Part shown: piece after piece, positions 25,305 to 34,445 of the stretch
Position numbering within the stretch: the first letter of the stretch is position 1
Layout: each line of letters starts with the position of its first letter
NCBI RefSeq assembly: GCF_000819805.1
Contig: NZ_CDCE01000034.1
Coordinates: forward strand, 62,838 to 126,837
Reading direction: 5' to 3'
Source: Aeromonas diversa CDC 2478-85
Lineage (GTDB): Bacteria; Pseudomonadota; Gammaproteobacteria; Enterobacterales; Aeromonadaceae
Length of the DNA stretch: 64,000 nt
Position numbers and translations under genes: made by a program
Notes under the pieces: model-generated
Seen by the model: only the letters and a program-made list of their open reading frames with translations
Databases searched by the model: none
Told to the model about the DNA's origin: nothing

Positions 25305-27032
25305 GTGACTGTTTTTCTTCGCCTTCGCTGGTTTTTTCGCGAACAGTGGCGCCGTTATGCGGCGGCCATCGTATTGTTAATGCTGGTGGCGCTGTTGACG
25401 GCCATCCCTCCCAAGATCGTGGGGACAGTCGTGGACAGGGTCACCAAAGATGGCGTCGGTCTGTCTGATCTCTGGGGTTATCTGGCGCTGTTGTTGCTAT
25501 TGGGGCTCTGTATCTATGCCCTGCGCTACGTCTGGCGCGTCACCTTGTTTGGTGCCTCCTATCGACTGGCTTATGTGCTGAGAAATCGTCTCTTTAACCA
25601 CTTTCTCTCGATGAGTCCCGATTTTTACCAGCGTCATCGCACGGGGGCGCTGATGGCTCATGCGACCAATGACATTCAGGCGGTCGAGATGACGGCCGGT
25701 GAAGGGGTGCTCACGCTGGTGGACTCCTTTATTGTCGGGGCTTTGGTGCTTGGCATCATGTCGACCCAGTATTCCTGGCAGCTCACGCTGCTCTCACTGC
25801 TGCCGTTGCCCATCATGGCCTTGTGCATGAATCGCTTTGGCAAGCAGATCTATCGTGAGTTCAAAGAGGCGCAGGCCGCCTTCTCACGGCTCAATAACAA
25901 GACCCAGGAGGCGCTCTCGGGAGTCAGAGTGCTCAAGTCGTATGCCGTGGAGGCGCTGGAAGATCGTGCCTTTGCCGAGCTGACGCGCCAAGCAGGTCTT
26001 CGCAACATGGCGGTGGCCCGCATCGATGCCAAATTTGATCCCGTCATCTACCTGTGTATCGGTGCTTCCTATTTTCTGGCTGTGGCCGGAGGGGGATATC
26101 TGGTTGTGCAGGAGCGGCTCACTCTGGGTGAGTTGACGAGTTTTACCATGTACCTAGGTCAATTGATCTGGCCGATGTTCGCGATTGCCTGGCTGTTCAA
26201 CATCATAGAGCGTGGCAGCGCCGCCTACAGCCGCATCGAGACGCTGCTGGCCGAGCAAGGGGCAATTGGTGAGCCGGCGTCACCGCAACCATCTCACCGT
26301 GCCTTGCCGTTAACCGTGGAGCAGGTCGGCTGGACGCGGGAAGGGCGCATCCTGCTTGATGATGTTCACTTCTCCCTGGATGAGGGAGGCATGATTGGCG
26401 TGGTTGGCCGAACCGGTGCGGGCAAGAGTTCACTCATTCGCTTGTTGCTGCGTCTGGCTGACCCCGACACGGGGCGCATTACCATGGACGCCCTACCGTT
26501 ACCCGAGCTGGCCCTGGCCGAGTTACGCCGCCACATAGCCTATGTTCCTCAGGAGCCTTTTCTCTTCTCGACCACCATAGGGGCCAACATTGCCTTGGGT
26601 CGGCCCGATGCCACCGTCGCAGAGATAGAGAATGTGGCGAAGATAGCCTGTATCCATGACGAGATCCTGCGTTTTCCCAAGGGGTATGAGACCGAGGTCG
26701 GGGAGAAGGGGGTGACCCTCTCCGGTGGACAAAAACAGCGTATTTCCATTGCCCGGGCATTGCTGATGGAGGCCCCAATTCTGCTGCTCGACGACGCCCT
26801 CTCGGCGGTGGATGCCCATACCGAGCAATACATCCTGCACGCACTGCATCAGCAGAAGCGGACCTTGCTCATCGCCTCTCACCGCATGACCGCTGTCGAG
26901 CAGGCTGACGAGATCCTGGTGTTGGATGAAGGGCGGGTGATACAGCGTGGTACTCACGATGCCTTGATGGCGGAAGGGGGGTGGTATGCCGAGATGGTGC
27001 GCTATCAGCGGCTGGAAGAGGAAGAAGTATGA
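25305..27032 (+). CDS. mdlA: ABC exporter half-transporter MdlA
   Basis: A 575-residue type I ABC exporter half. Six transmembrane helices fill the first 310 residues. The nucleotide-binding domain has Walker A GRTGAGKSS, the Q loop VPQEPFLF, the signature LSGGQKQR, Walker B ILLLDDAL and the H-loop His in LIASHRM. The Walker B catalytic residue is Asp (LLLDDALS) rather than Glu, so this half may be the non-hydrolysing site of a heterodimer with MdlB. It starts at GTG 25305 with AGAGG upstream and ends in a four-base ATGA overlap with mdlB. The substrate is unknown. Confidence 0.9.
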   Translation: MTVFLRLRWFFREQWRRYAAAIVLLMLVALLTAIPPKIVGTVVDRVTKDGVGLSDLWGYLALLLLLGLCIYALRYVWRVTLFGASYRLAYVLRNRLFNHFLSMSPDFYQRHRTGALMAHATNDIQAVEMTAGEGVLTLVDSFIVGALVLGIMSTQYSWQLTLLSLLPLPIMALCMNRFGKQIYREFKEAQAAFSRLNNKTQEALSGVRVLKSYAVEALEDRAFAELTRQAGLRNMAVARIDAKFDPVIYLCIGASYFLAVAGGGYLVVQERLTLGELTSFTMYLGQLIWPMFAIAWLFNIIERGSAAYSRIETLLAEQGAIGEPASPQPSHRALPLTVEQVGWTREGRILLDDVHFSLDEGGMIGVVGRTGAGKSSLIRLLLRLADPDTGRITMDALPLPELALAELRRHIAYVPQEPFLFSTTIGANIALGRPDATVAEIENVAKIACIHDEILRFPKGYETEVGEKGVTLSGGQKQRISIARALLMEAPILLLDDALSAVDAHTEQYILHALHQQKRTLLIASHRMTAVEQADEILVLDEGRVIQRGTHDALMAEGGWYAEMVRYQRLEEEEV

Positions 27033-28783
27033 ATTCAACCGTTAGGCGTCTACTTGGCTATGCCCTGGATCACAAAGGATGGCTCATTCGTGGTCTGGGA
27101 TGGTTATTGCTGGCCACCGCGGCCGAGGTCGCAGGCCCATTGCTTATCAAGCTGTTTATCGATGACTACCTGGCGCCACGTCAGCTGGTGGCTTCGGCGC
27201 TGGTGACACTGGCGGTGGGCTATCTGTCGCTGCAACTGTTATCGGCACTGGGTTTTTATCGACAGTCACTCCACTTTAATCACATTGCCCAAGCCGTGGT
27301 TCAGCGTCTGCGCGAGCAGGTGTTCTCCACGGCGATCCGGCTGCCTGCCACCTACTTTGACAAGCATCGCTCCGGCGCGCTGATCTCGCGTATCACTAAC
27401 GATACCGAGGCGATCATGAACCTCTATGTGCAAGTGATCGGTCAGTTTGTACAAAAGCTGGTGCTGCTGTTTGCCATTCTCTGCTCCATGGCCTTGCTCG
27501 ATCTGCGACTGATGCTGGTCTGTGCCGCGCTGGTTCCTGCGGTGGCCGCCATCATGTGGCTCTATCAGCGCTGGAGCGTGCCTGTGGTGCGTGCGACTCG
27601 CAGCCTCCTCTCGGATATCAACAGCCGTCTCAATGAATCCTTGCAGGGGATGACAGTGATCCAGACGCTGGTGCAGGAGCGTCGTTTTGCCGCGGCCTTT
27701 TCCGAGCTTAACGGCGAGCACCAGAAGGCGCGTCTGCGGGGTCTGAAGATCAACGGCCTGCTGCTGCGCCCGCTCATTGACCTGCTCTACATGCTGGTGT
27801 TGGTGGGACTGCTCAGCCTGTTTGCCTGGGAAGGGCAGGGCAGCGGCGCCGTACAGGTCGGGGTACTGTATGCCTTCATCAGTTATCTGGGACGCATGAT
27901 CGAGCCCATCATCGAGATCACCAACCAGCTGGGGCAGTTGCAACAATCCATGGTCGCCGGTGAGCGTGTCTTCGAACTGTTGGATGAGACCCGTGAACCG
28001 ACGGCGGGACAACGTATCCCTTTGGCCGGGCACGTGCGATTCGAGAGTGTGAGCTTCTCCTATGACGGGGAGCAACCCGTGCTGACCGATATCGACTTTG
28101 AGGTCAAGACGGGCCAGATGCTGGCGTTGGTCGGGCATACCGGAAGCGGTAAGAGCACCATCATCAGCCTGCTGATGGGCTATTACCCGTTAGGCGCCGG
28201 GCGCATTCTGTTTGATGGCCATGGGCTTGAAGACCTGGCACTGGGGAGCCTGCGAAGCGAGATGGGGTTGGTGCAACAAGATCCCTTTATCTTCGCCGGT
28301 ACCCTGGCCGAGAACATTCGCTTGGGGCGCGAGGGTATTGATGAGGCGCGTCTCTGGCAGGTGCTTTCCGAGGTGCAGCTGGCCGACTTTGTGCGCAGCT
28401 TGCCCAACGGGCTCGAGAGCGAGCTCGACGAAGGGGGCAAGAATCTCTCGGCCGGCCAGCGGCAGCTGCTCTCGTTTGCAAGGGCTCTGGCCTGTAACCC
28501 GCGTATCCTCATCCTCGATGAGGCCACGGCCAGCGTCGACTCCCAGACCGAAGCCGCCCTCTCGATGGCGTTGGTAAATGCCCGGCGCGGACGTACCACG
28601 ATAGCCGTGGCGCACCGTCTCTCAACTATTGTCGATGCCGACGAGATCCTGCTGCTCTCACGCGGCCACGTGCAAGAGAGAGGCTCTCACGCGGCCTTGA
28701 TGGCAAGGGGAGGGCACTACGCTCATCTGTTCGATATGCAGAGTCAGGGGGCCTGGCGTGAGCAGGTAGAACGGCGCGCCTGA
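27029..28783 (+). CDS. mdlB: ABC exporter half-transporter MdlB
   Basis: A 584-residue partner of MdlA with six transmembrane helices and a C-terminal ATPase domain. Walker A is GHTGSGKST, the Q loop is VQQDPFIF, the signature is LSAGQRQL and Walker B is ILILDEATASVDSQTE with the catalytic Glu, then the H-loop VAHRL. MdlA has Asp at the equivalent position, so MdlB would carry the active catalytic glutamate in the pair. Translation starts at the ATG overlapping the mdlA stop (ATGA). Confidence 0.92.
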   Translation: MNSTVRRLLGYALDHKGWLIRGLGWLLLATAAEVAGPLLIKLFIDDYLAPRQLVASALVTLAVGYLSLQLLSALGFYRQSLHFNHIAQAVVQRLREQVFSTAIRLPATYFDKHRSGALISRITNDTEAIMNLYVQVIGQFVQKLVLLFAILCSMALLDLRLMLVCAALVPAVAAIMWLYQRWSVPVVRATRSLLSDINSRLNESLQGMTVIQTLVQERRFAAAFSELNGEHQKARLRGLKINGLLLRPLIDLLYMLVLVGLLSLFAWEGQGSGAVQVGVLYAFISYLGRMIEPIIEITNQLGQLQQSMVAGERVFELLDETREPTAGQRIPLAGHVRFESVSFSYDGEQPVLTDIDFEVKTGQMLALVGHTGSGKSTIISLLMGYYPLGAGRILFDGHGLEDLALGSLRSEMGLVQQDPFIFAGTLAENIRLGREGIDEARLWQVLSEVQLADFVRSLPNGLESELDEGGKNLSAGQRQLLSFARALACNPRILILDEATASVDSQTEAALSMALVNARRGRTTIAVAHRLSTIVDADEILLLSRGHVQERGSHAALMARGGHYAHLFDMQSQGAWREQVERRA

Positions 28784-28790
28784 TGTGAAC

Positions 28791-28810
28791 AGCCGCCATG
28801 GATGGCGGCT
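28791..28810 (+). terminator. Hairpin after mdlB
   Basis: A nine-base perfect inverted repeat (AGCCGCCAT / ATGGCGGCT, GG centre) starts seven bases past the mdlB stop. No T tract follows; weak terminator candidate. Confidence 0.45.
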
Positions 28811-28870
28811 TGCATTCGCGATTGGATACAGGCAACATCTCCATAACATCAACTCATCGGATCAGTTGCC

Positions 28871-29344
28871 ATGGACCTGCAACGTTTCAAGGCCAATCTG
28901 GCCTTACGCCTCTTCGTGTGGCGCTACATTCCGCTCATCGGTTTTTGCGCCCCGATCATAGAAACCCTGAATGCCAAGGAGCTGGCGATCCGAATTCCTC
29001 TCGGATGGCGCACGCGTAACCATCTGGGCAGCATGTATTTTGGCGCGCTCGCCACCGGAGCCGATCTGGCCGGAGGCTTGCTGGTCATGGAGAAGGGGAA
29101 GCAGCGCAAGCGCAAGGTGCATTTCGCCTTCAAGAGCGTGGCGGGGGAGTTTATTCGCCGCCCCGAGGCGGATGTGCGATTTTACAGCGCCGCGGGTGAA
29201 CAGATCGATGCCATGATCGAGGAGTCCATCGCGACGGGGCAGAGGATCAACCGCCCCATCGAGGTGGTGGCCACCTGTCCGGAGCGGGACGGCGATGAGC
29301 CGATGGCGCGCTTCGAGCTGGTGTTGTCGCTCAAAGCTGCCTGA
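28871..29344 (+). CDS. DUF4442 hot-dog fold protein
   Basis: The 157-residue protein has the DUF4442 pattern related to PaaI-type thioesterases: an amphipathic N-terminus (LRLFVWRYIPLIGFCAPII), then the IRIPLGWRTRNHLGSMYFGALATGADLAGGLLVM core helix with the Asn-His pair and an acidic residue where thioesterases keep their active site, then beta strands (KVHFAFKSV, RPIEVVATC). A role in acyl-CoA or acyl-chain metabolism is inferred. Its stop codon abuts the stop of the convergent ybcJ (TGATCA). Confidence 0.75.
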   Translation: MDLQRFKANLALRLFVWRYIPLIGFCAPIIETLNAKELAIRIPLGWRTRNHLGSMYFGALATGADLAGGLLVMEKGKQRKRKVHFAFKSVAGEFIRRPEADVRFYSAAGEQIDAMIEESIATGQRINRPIEVVATCPERDGDEPMARFELVLSLKAA

Positions 29345-29557
29345 TCACGGCTTGATCACCACCTTCATACCATTGAAGTTGACGACCTGTTCGGCGCGGA
29401 TCTTGCCCCGTTTACGGGTATCGACCTGACCATCTACCTCGACCAGGCCTTCGGCGATAAGTTGTTTGGCCTGGCCGCCACTGTCAGCCCAACCCAGATG
29501 CTTGAGCAGATCGCAGAGCTCGACGTGAGGGTGGCCTTCAAGGTTGAACGTTTCCAT
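29345..29557 (-). CDS. ybcJ: S4-domain RNA-binding protein YbcJ
   Basis: The 70-residue protein is close to E. coli YbcJ: METFNLEGHPHVELCDLLKHLGWADSGGQAKQLIAEGLVEVDGQVDTRKRGKI. The S4 motif (GQAKQLIAEGLVEVDGQVDTRKR) binds RNA. The start at 29557 matches the family length; an ATG at 29590 adds eleven residues and has AGAGG upstream, so it is a real alternative. It is convergent with the DUF4442 gene, with no bases between the stops. Confidence 0.88.
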   Translation of the reverse strand: METFNLEGHPHVELCDLLKHLGWADSGGQAKQLIAEGLVEVDGQVDTRKRGKIRAEQVVNFNGMKVVIKP

Positions 29558-29711
29558 TTTTTCTATCCGAGTGAGTACAAAGCGCGCCATTTTAGGCCTC
29601 TGTGGTGTCACTTTCAAATAGGACGGTTGCTGTCGTGACCGGATTGTCGGCCTCTTGGTTTTGACGGTAATCCCATTAAAGTAAGGGCCCCATCATTATC
29701 AGGATCACCCG

Positions 29712-30266
29712 ATGAAAGCCCTCTGGACTCTGCTTCCCCTGTTGGCACCGCTACCCGCACTCGCCACCACTCCCATTCAGGTCTCGCTGCCAGGCGTCAA
29801 TCTGCCTTCAGACAGTCGGGTTGAGGGGGGGAGGATCTCCGCTCTTTACGGTCGTACCAGCCAGGTTAAAGGGGTGGATCTCTCCTTCATCGGGCTATCT
29901 GACACCGATAGCTTTGCCGGGGTGCAACTTGGCCTGTTTTTCGGTGCGGCGCGCGTGCGACACGACTTCAAAGGGGTGGCATTGACCCTCGCCAACTGGC
30001 ATGAAGGGCAAGATAGCGGGGTTAATATTGGCTTTGTTAACTTGACCAATAATGTGCAGGGACTTAACTGGGGCGCCGTCAACATCGCTCAGGGGAATGC
30101 CCTTGCCAACGTCGGGTTTGTCAATTATGCCGAACGCACGACTTTCCAGCTTGGATTCATCAATGCAACCAAGCATCTCGACGGCGTGCAGATTGGGTTG
30201 GCCAACTATGCCGAGAACGGTATTTTCCCGCTCCTCCCCCTCGTCAATATCAAGAAATCCTTCTAA
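29712..30266 (+). CDS. VC2662-like exported repeat protein
   Basis: The 184-residue protein has a signal peptide (MKALWTLLPLLAPLPALA, cleavage after ALA). The mature part is built of short glycine/asparagine repeats: NIGFVNLTNNVQGLNWGAVNIAQGN, ANVGFVNYAERTTFQLGFINATKHLDGVQIGLANYAENG. This repeated GxxN/GFVN pattern is that of the VC2662/LA2272 family of surface or periplasmic proteins, which probably form a beta-helix or barrel-like sheet. The function is not known. Confidence 0.75.
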   Translation: MKALWTLLPLLAPLPALATTPIQVSLPGVNLPSDSRVEGGRISALYGRTSQVKGVDLSFIGLSDTDSFAGVQLGLFFGAARVRHDFKGVALTLANWHEGQDSGVNIGFVNLTNNVQGLNWGAVNIAQGNALANVGFVNYAERTTFQLGFINATKHLDGVQIGLANYAENGIFPLLPLVNIKKSF

Positions 30267-30314
30267 AGCATCGTGCCCTTCGCTACCCTTCCCGCTCTTG
30301 ACGGGGGAGAGGGT

Positions 30315-31058
30315 ATGAGAGAACGAGACGACGAGTGGCAAGCCATCGGTATTGGCTGGGATGTGCGGGGTTGGCAGAGCAAGGCCCAGGCGGTTGCCGT
30401 GGTTGGCTGGACACCGGGTCGCCCACTCAGTTGGCTGGGTATTTCGCCGCTCTTTCGGTTGAGCTCTCGCCGTGAGCCAGATTTGCGTGCACTCCTGGCT
30501 CCGGCCTTGACCGATCCCAAGATGCTCGCGCGCGTGCTTGCACATCCTAGCGTGAGTCTGGGCATTGATGCGCCGCTTACGTTTCCGTCGGCCTTTGTCG
30601 AGCTGCTACGCTCGGGTCGTGGCCCGAGTCGTATTCCTGAGCGGGAAATAGACAATCCCTATGCATATCGGGATTGCGATCGCTGGATCTATCGTCAATA
30701 TGCAAAGAAGCCGCTCTCGGCAAGCTTTGACCGACTGGGGAATAACGCGACCCTGGCCATGGCGATGTTGCCGGCTCTGACTCAGGGGGAGGGGGTGTCG
30801 ACGATTGAAGTCTACCCGGCGCTCGCCAAGGAGGCTGGAAGGGCGAGCGTGGCCTTACCCGAATTGCAAGCTCATCTACCTCAACACCTTATCCCCGGCA
30901 CGGATCCCTACGATGCGGCGCTGTGCGCCTTGATGGCGCTACAGCATGCCAGTACCGGTGCTTGTGAGGCATTACCCAAGCTGGTGGCTCCCGTGGCGGG
31001 TATGGATGACGGCTGGATCTATCACTTCGCTCCCAAGGCGCAAATCGTAGCGCCATAA
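30315..31058 (+). CDS. DUF429 family protein
   Basis: The 247-residue protein matches the DUF429 predicted nuclease group: an N-terminal GIGWDVRGW with an acidic residue in place of the family Asp, then LGIDAPLTFPSAF with a conserved Asp, RDCDRWIYRQYAKKPLSASFDRLGNNATLAMAMLPAL, an acidic site STIEVYPA, and DPYDAALCALMALQHA near the end. The start at 30315 has GGAGAGGGT directly upstream; an upstream ATG at 30273 is less likely. The activity is not proven for the family. Confidence 0.75.
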   Translation: MRERDDEWQAIGIGWDVRGWQSKAQAVAVVGWTPGRPLSWLGISPLFRLSSRREPDLRALLAPALTDPKMLARVLAHPSVSLGIDAPLTFPSAFVELLRSGRGPSRIPEREIDNPYAYRDCDRWIYRQYAKKPLSASFDRLGNNATLAMAMLPALTQGEGVSTIEVYPALAKEAGRASVALPELQAHLPQHLIPGTDPYDAALCALMALQHASTGACEALPKLVAPVAGMDDGWIYHFAPKAQIVAP

Positions 31059-31227
31059 GGCGCTATTAGCGCTGCTGGCCACGACTAAGGTAGATATTCT
31101 TAAGAGCAACCCAGGATATGCCATCACACTAATATTATAAAAAACAAAAAATCACCGACATGGACTGACGAAACATTCCATTGATTCATCGACCACCCGG
31201 TTGGGCAGTCTGTTAGGGGAGGAAACC

Positions 31228-31276
31228 GTTGACCGGGGCGGGGTGGCTGTGACAGCCTTTGGCGGTCAACTATAGG
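31228..31276 (+). promoter_or_regulatory. pepN upstream region with nested inverted repeats and a candidate promoter
   Basis: An eight-base inverted repeat GTTGACCG (31228-31235) / CGGTCAAC (31263-31270) encloses a smaller one, GGCTGT-G-ACAGCC (31245-31257). A candidate promoter is GTGACA with TATAGG (31271-31276) 16 bases downstream, some 18 bases before the pepN ATG. The repeats overlap this promoter and look like an operator. Confidence 0.35.
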
Positions 31277-31293
31277 CGTGGAAGCAAACAATA

Positions 31294-33918
31294 ATGACAC
31301 ACACCAGTGAGGCCGTTGCGGCCAAGTACCGTCTGGATTACCAGGCACCCCATTATCTGATCGACACCATCGATCTGGATGTTCAACTGGGGGAAGAGAA
31401 GACCCGGGTAACCGCCATCTCCCGTGTTCGTCGCAATGGCGAGCACAACGAGCCGTTGCGGCTCGACGGTGATGAAATGGAGCTCATCACCGTCGCCATC
31501 GACGGGCGTCCCTTTGGGGATTATCGCCTGCTTCCGGGCGGGCTCGAGCTGGCCAACCTGCCGGCCGAGTTTGTGCTGACCATAGAGACCGATATCGATC
31601 CTGCCGCCAATACGGCGCTGGAGGGGCTCTACAAGTCCGGAGATGCCTTCTGTACCCAGTGTGAAGCGGAAGGATTCAGGCGCATTACCTATTATCTCGA
31701 TCGCCCCGACATCCTGGCGCGGTACAGCACCCGGATCACGGCCGACAAGGGCAAGTATCCGTATCTGCTCTCAAACGGTAACAAGGTGGCCAGCGGTGAC
31801 CTCGAGGGAGGGCGTCACTTCGTTCAGTGGCAAGATCCCTTCCCCAAACCCAGCTACCTGTTTGCCCTGGTTGCCGGGGATTTCGATGTGCTGCGCGATC
31901 ATTACGTGACGCGCTCTGGGCGCGAGGTTGCCCTCGAGATCTTCGTCGACAAAGGAAATCTCGAGCGTGCCGACTTCGCCATGGAGAGCCTGAAGAAGGC
32001 GATGAAGTGGGATGAGGAGCGCTTCGGTCTCGAATACGACCTCGACATCTACATGATAGTCGCGGTCGATTTCTTCAACATGGGGGCGATGGAAAACAAG
32101 GGGCTGAACATCTTCAACTCCAAATTTGTGCTGGCCAACCCGGCCACCGCCACCGATCTTGACTACCACGGCATCGAGCGTGTCATCGCACACGAGTATT
32201 TCCATAACTGGACCGGTAACCGGGTGACCTGTCGTGACTGGTTCCAGCTCAGCCTCAAAGAAGGCTTGACCGTGTTCCGCGATCAGGAGTTTTCCTCCGA
32301 TGTCGGCTCCCGTCCGGTCAATCGCATCAATAACGTTCGCACCATCCGTGGCCCCCAGTTTGCCGAGGATGCAGGCCCCATGGCCCACCCGATCCGCCCC
32401 GATGTGGTGATCGAGATGAACAACTTCTACACCCTGACCGTCTATGAGAAAGGCTCAGAGGTGATCCGCATGATGCACACCCTGCTCGGCGAGGAGAAGT
32501 TCCAGGCCGGGATGCGTCTCTATTTCGAGCGCCATGATGGTACTGCTGCCACCTGTGAAGACTTCGTCTGCGCCATGGAAGAGGCATCTGGGGTCGATCT
32601 CGGCCGTTTCCGTCGCTGGTACAGTCAATCGGGGACGCCTGAGTTGACCGTGTGCGACGAGTTCGATGCCGCCAGCGGTGAATATCGCCTGCACGTCTCC
32701 CAGCATACCCCGGCCACGCTGGATCAGGCCGAGAAGCTCCCTTTGCACATTCCGCTGGCAATCGAGCTCTATGATCAGGACGGGAACGTGCTGCCGTTGC
32801 AACGGGCCGGTCAGCCCCTCCATTCGGTGCTGAATGTGCTCGAGAGCGAACAGACCTTTGTATTTGATGGTCTGACGCAGCGCCCCGTGCTCTCCCTGCT
32901 GAGCGACTTCTCGGCGCCGGTGCGACTCGATTATCCCTATACGGAAGAGACGTTGGCATTCCTCATCGCCCATGCGCGCAATGAGTTTGCCCGTTGGGAC
33001 GCAGCCCAGACCCTGATCAATCAGGCCGTGATGACCAATGCGGCCAGCGTGGGGCGAGGGGAGGGGATCGCGTTCTCGCCGACCCTGCTCTCAGCCTTCG
33101 TCGCCGTGCTCGGTGATGAGACCCTCGAGCCCGCCTTCAAGGCCGAGTTGTTGACCCTGCCGGGTGAGGGCACCCTGCTCGAGCTGTTCGACACCGCCGA
33201 TATCGATGCCATTCATACGGTACGGCGCGCCTTGCAACAGTCTCTGGCGGTGGCCTTCGGCTCCCGACTCGACGAGCTGCATGAGGCCCTCAAGGCCGAG
33301 CGTTACGAGAACAATCACGTCGCGGCGGCGCGCCGTGCTCTGCGTAACGTGCTGCTCGGCTACCGGGTTGCCCGCGATGGGGACAAGGCCGATGACCTGG
33401 TGGCGGCCCAGGCCGATCAGAGCGACAACATGACCGACCTGCTGGCGGCGCTGCAGGTGGCCAATGGCTTCCTGCTGCCATGCAGGACGCGTTTGCTGGC
33501 GCAATTTGAGGCCAAGTGGGCCCACGACGGCCTGGTGCTCGACAACTGGCTGCGCCTGGTGGGCACCAAGCCTGCGGACGATGTGCTGGCCGAGATCCGC
33601 GGCGCCATGGCGCACCCGACGTTCAGCATTCGTAACCCGAACCGGGTGCGAGCGTTGATCGGCAGCTTCGCAGCCGGTAACCCGGTGCAGTTCCACGCCA
33701 AAGACGGTAGCGGATATCGCTTCCTGGCCGATCAATTGGTGGTGCTCAATGAGGTCAATCCGCAGACGGCATCGCGCATGATCACGCCGCTTATCCAGTT
33801 CAAGCGGCTCGATGAGGGGCGCAAGGCCCTGGTGCGTGCCGAGCTGGAGCGGCTCGCCGCCCTGCCCAATCTGGCAGCGGATCTGTTCGAGAAGATAGAT
33901 AAAGCGCTCAAGATGTAA
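31294..33918 (+). CDS. pepN: Aminopeptidase N
   Basis: The 874-residue M1-family zinc aminopeptidase is the length of E. coli PepN. The substrate-anchoring motif GAMEN is present (FNMGAMENKGLNIF). The zinc site is HEYFHNWTGNR followed by a Glu about 19 residues later (LKEGLTVFRDQEF). The enzyme trims N-terminal residues from peptides in the cytosol and the sequence has no signal peptide. The ribosome site is GGAAG. In E. coli pepN lies near pyrD-zapC-rlmKL-uup, and that order is kept here with two genes inserted (DUF2835 and the large glutamate dehydrogenase). Confidence 0.96.
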   Translation: MTHTSEAVAAKYRLDYQAPHYLIDTIDLDVQLGEEKTRVTAISRVRRNGEHNEPLRLDGDEMELITVAIDGRPFGDYRLLPGGLELANLPAEFVLTIETDIDPAANTALEGLYKSGDAFCTQCEAEGFRRITYYLDRPDILARYSTRITADKGKYPYLLSNGNKVASGDLEGGRHFVQWQDPFPKPSYLFALVAGDFDVLRDHYVTRSGREVALEIFVDKGNLERADFAMESLKKAMKWDEERFGLEYDLDIYMIVAVDFFNMGAMENKGLNIFNSKFVLANPATATDLDYHGIERVIAHEYFHNWTGNRVTCRDWFQLSLKEGLTVFRDQEFSSDVGSRPVNRINNVRTIRGPQFAEDAGPMAHPIRPDVVIEMNNFYTLTVYEKGSEVIRMMHTLLGEEKFQAGMRLYFERHDGTAATCEDFVCAMEEASGVDLGRFRRWYSQSGTPELTVCDEFDAASGEYRLHVSQHTPATLDQAEKLPLHIPLAIELYDQDGNVLPLQRAGQPLHSVLNVLESEQTFVFDGLTQRPVLSLLSDFSAPVRLDYPYTEETLAFLIAHARNEFARWDAAQTLINQAVMTNAASVGRGEGIAFSPTLLSAFVAVLGDETLEPAFKAELLTLPGEGTLLELFDTADIDAIHTVRRALQQSLAVAFGSRLDELHEALKAERYENNHVAAARRALRNVLLGYRVARDGDKADDLVAAQADQSDNMTDLLAALQVANGFLLPCRTRLLAQFEAKWAHDGLVLDNWLRLVGTKPADDVLAEIRGAMAHPTFSIRNPNRVRALIGSFAAGNPVQFHAKDGSGYRFLADQLVVLNEVNPQTASRMITPLIQFKRLDEGRKALVRAELERLAALPNLAADLFEKIDKALKM

Positions 33919-33965
33919 GAGAACATGCAGCGGGCGCCAGTCGCCCGCTCTTTTCAGGAGTCGCC

Positions 33966-34187
33966 ATGAAACAGTACACCTTTCGCCTCAGCCTCTCCGC
34001 CGACGAGATCTTGCGCCTCTATCGGGGTGAGGTCCGTAAACTGGTGGTGCGCAGCGAGCAGGGCTTGGTGCTCGAGCTTGCCGCCGACAAGCTCAGGCCC
34101 TTCGTCAATCAGAGTGGCGTCTACGGTCGCTTTCTGCTCAAGACCCAGGATGATCACCGCTTCCTCAGCCTGGAACGTCTCTCTTAA
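33966..34187 (+). CDS. DUF2835 family small protein
   Basis: A 73-residue protein matching DUF2835: YTFRLSLSADEILRLYRGEVRKLVVRSEQGLVLELAADKLRPFVNQSGVYGRFLL. It is basic at the N-terminal half and has no signal or membrane part. AGGAG lies before the ATG. It follows pepN by 47 bases. The function is unknown. Confidence 0.8.
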   Translation: MKQYTFRLSLSADEILRLYRGEVRKLVVRSEQGLVLELAADKLRPFVNQSGVYGRFLLKTQDDHRFLSLERLS

Positions 34188-34445
34188 CACTCTGCTCACA
34201 TTTTGCCCACTCCTGCCGACACCCCTGCGGCGAAAGTGTGGTTTGGCCAGTTGCTTTTCCTGTCAGTTAACGCTCATGGCAGCATATCTGACGAACGACG
34301 CCGTGATCTCGCCCTAATTTTTAACAAGTTGTTATCACCTCGACTCGCCTTGTTACATGCTTGGGATTACACTCGCGCTGACCCTTGTACCCAGCGCGGC
34401 ACCAGCTGCCGTTTGCGGTGTGAAGTCCGCTAAGGAAAACAACAA

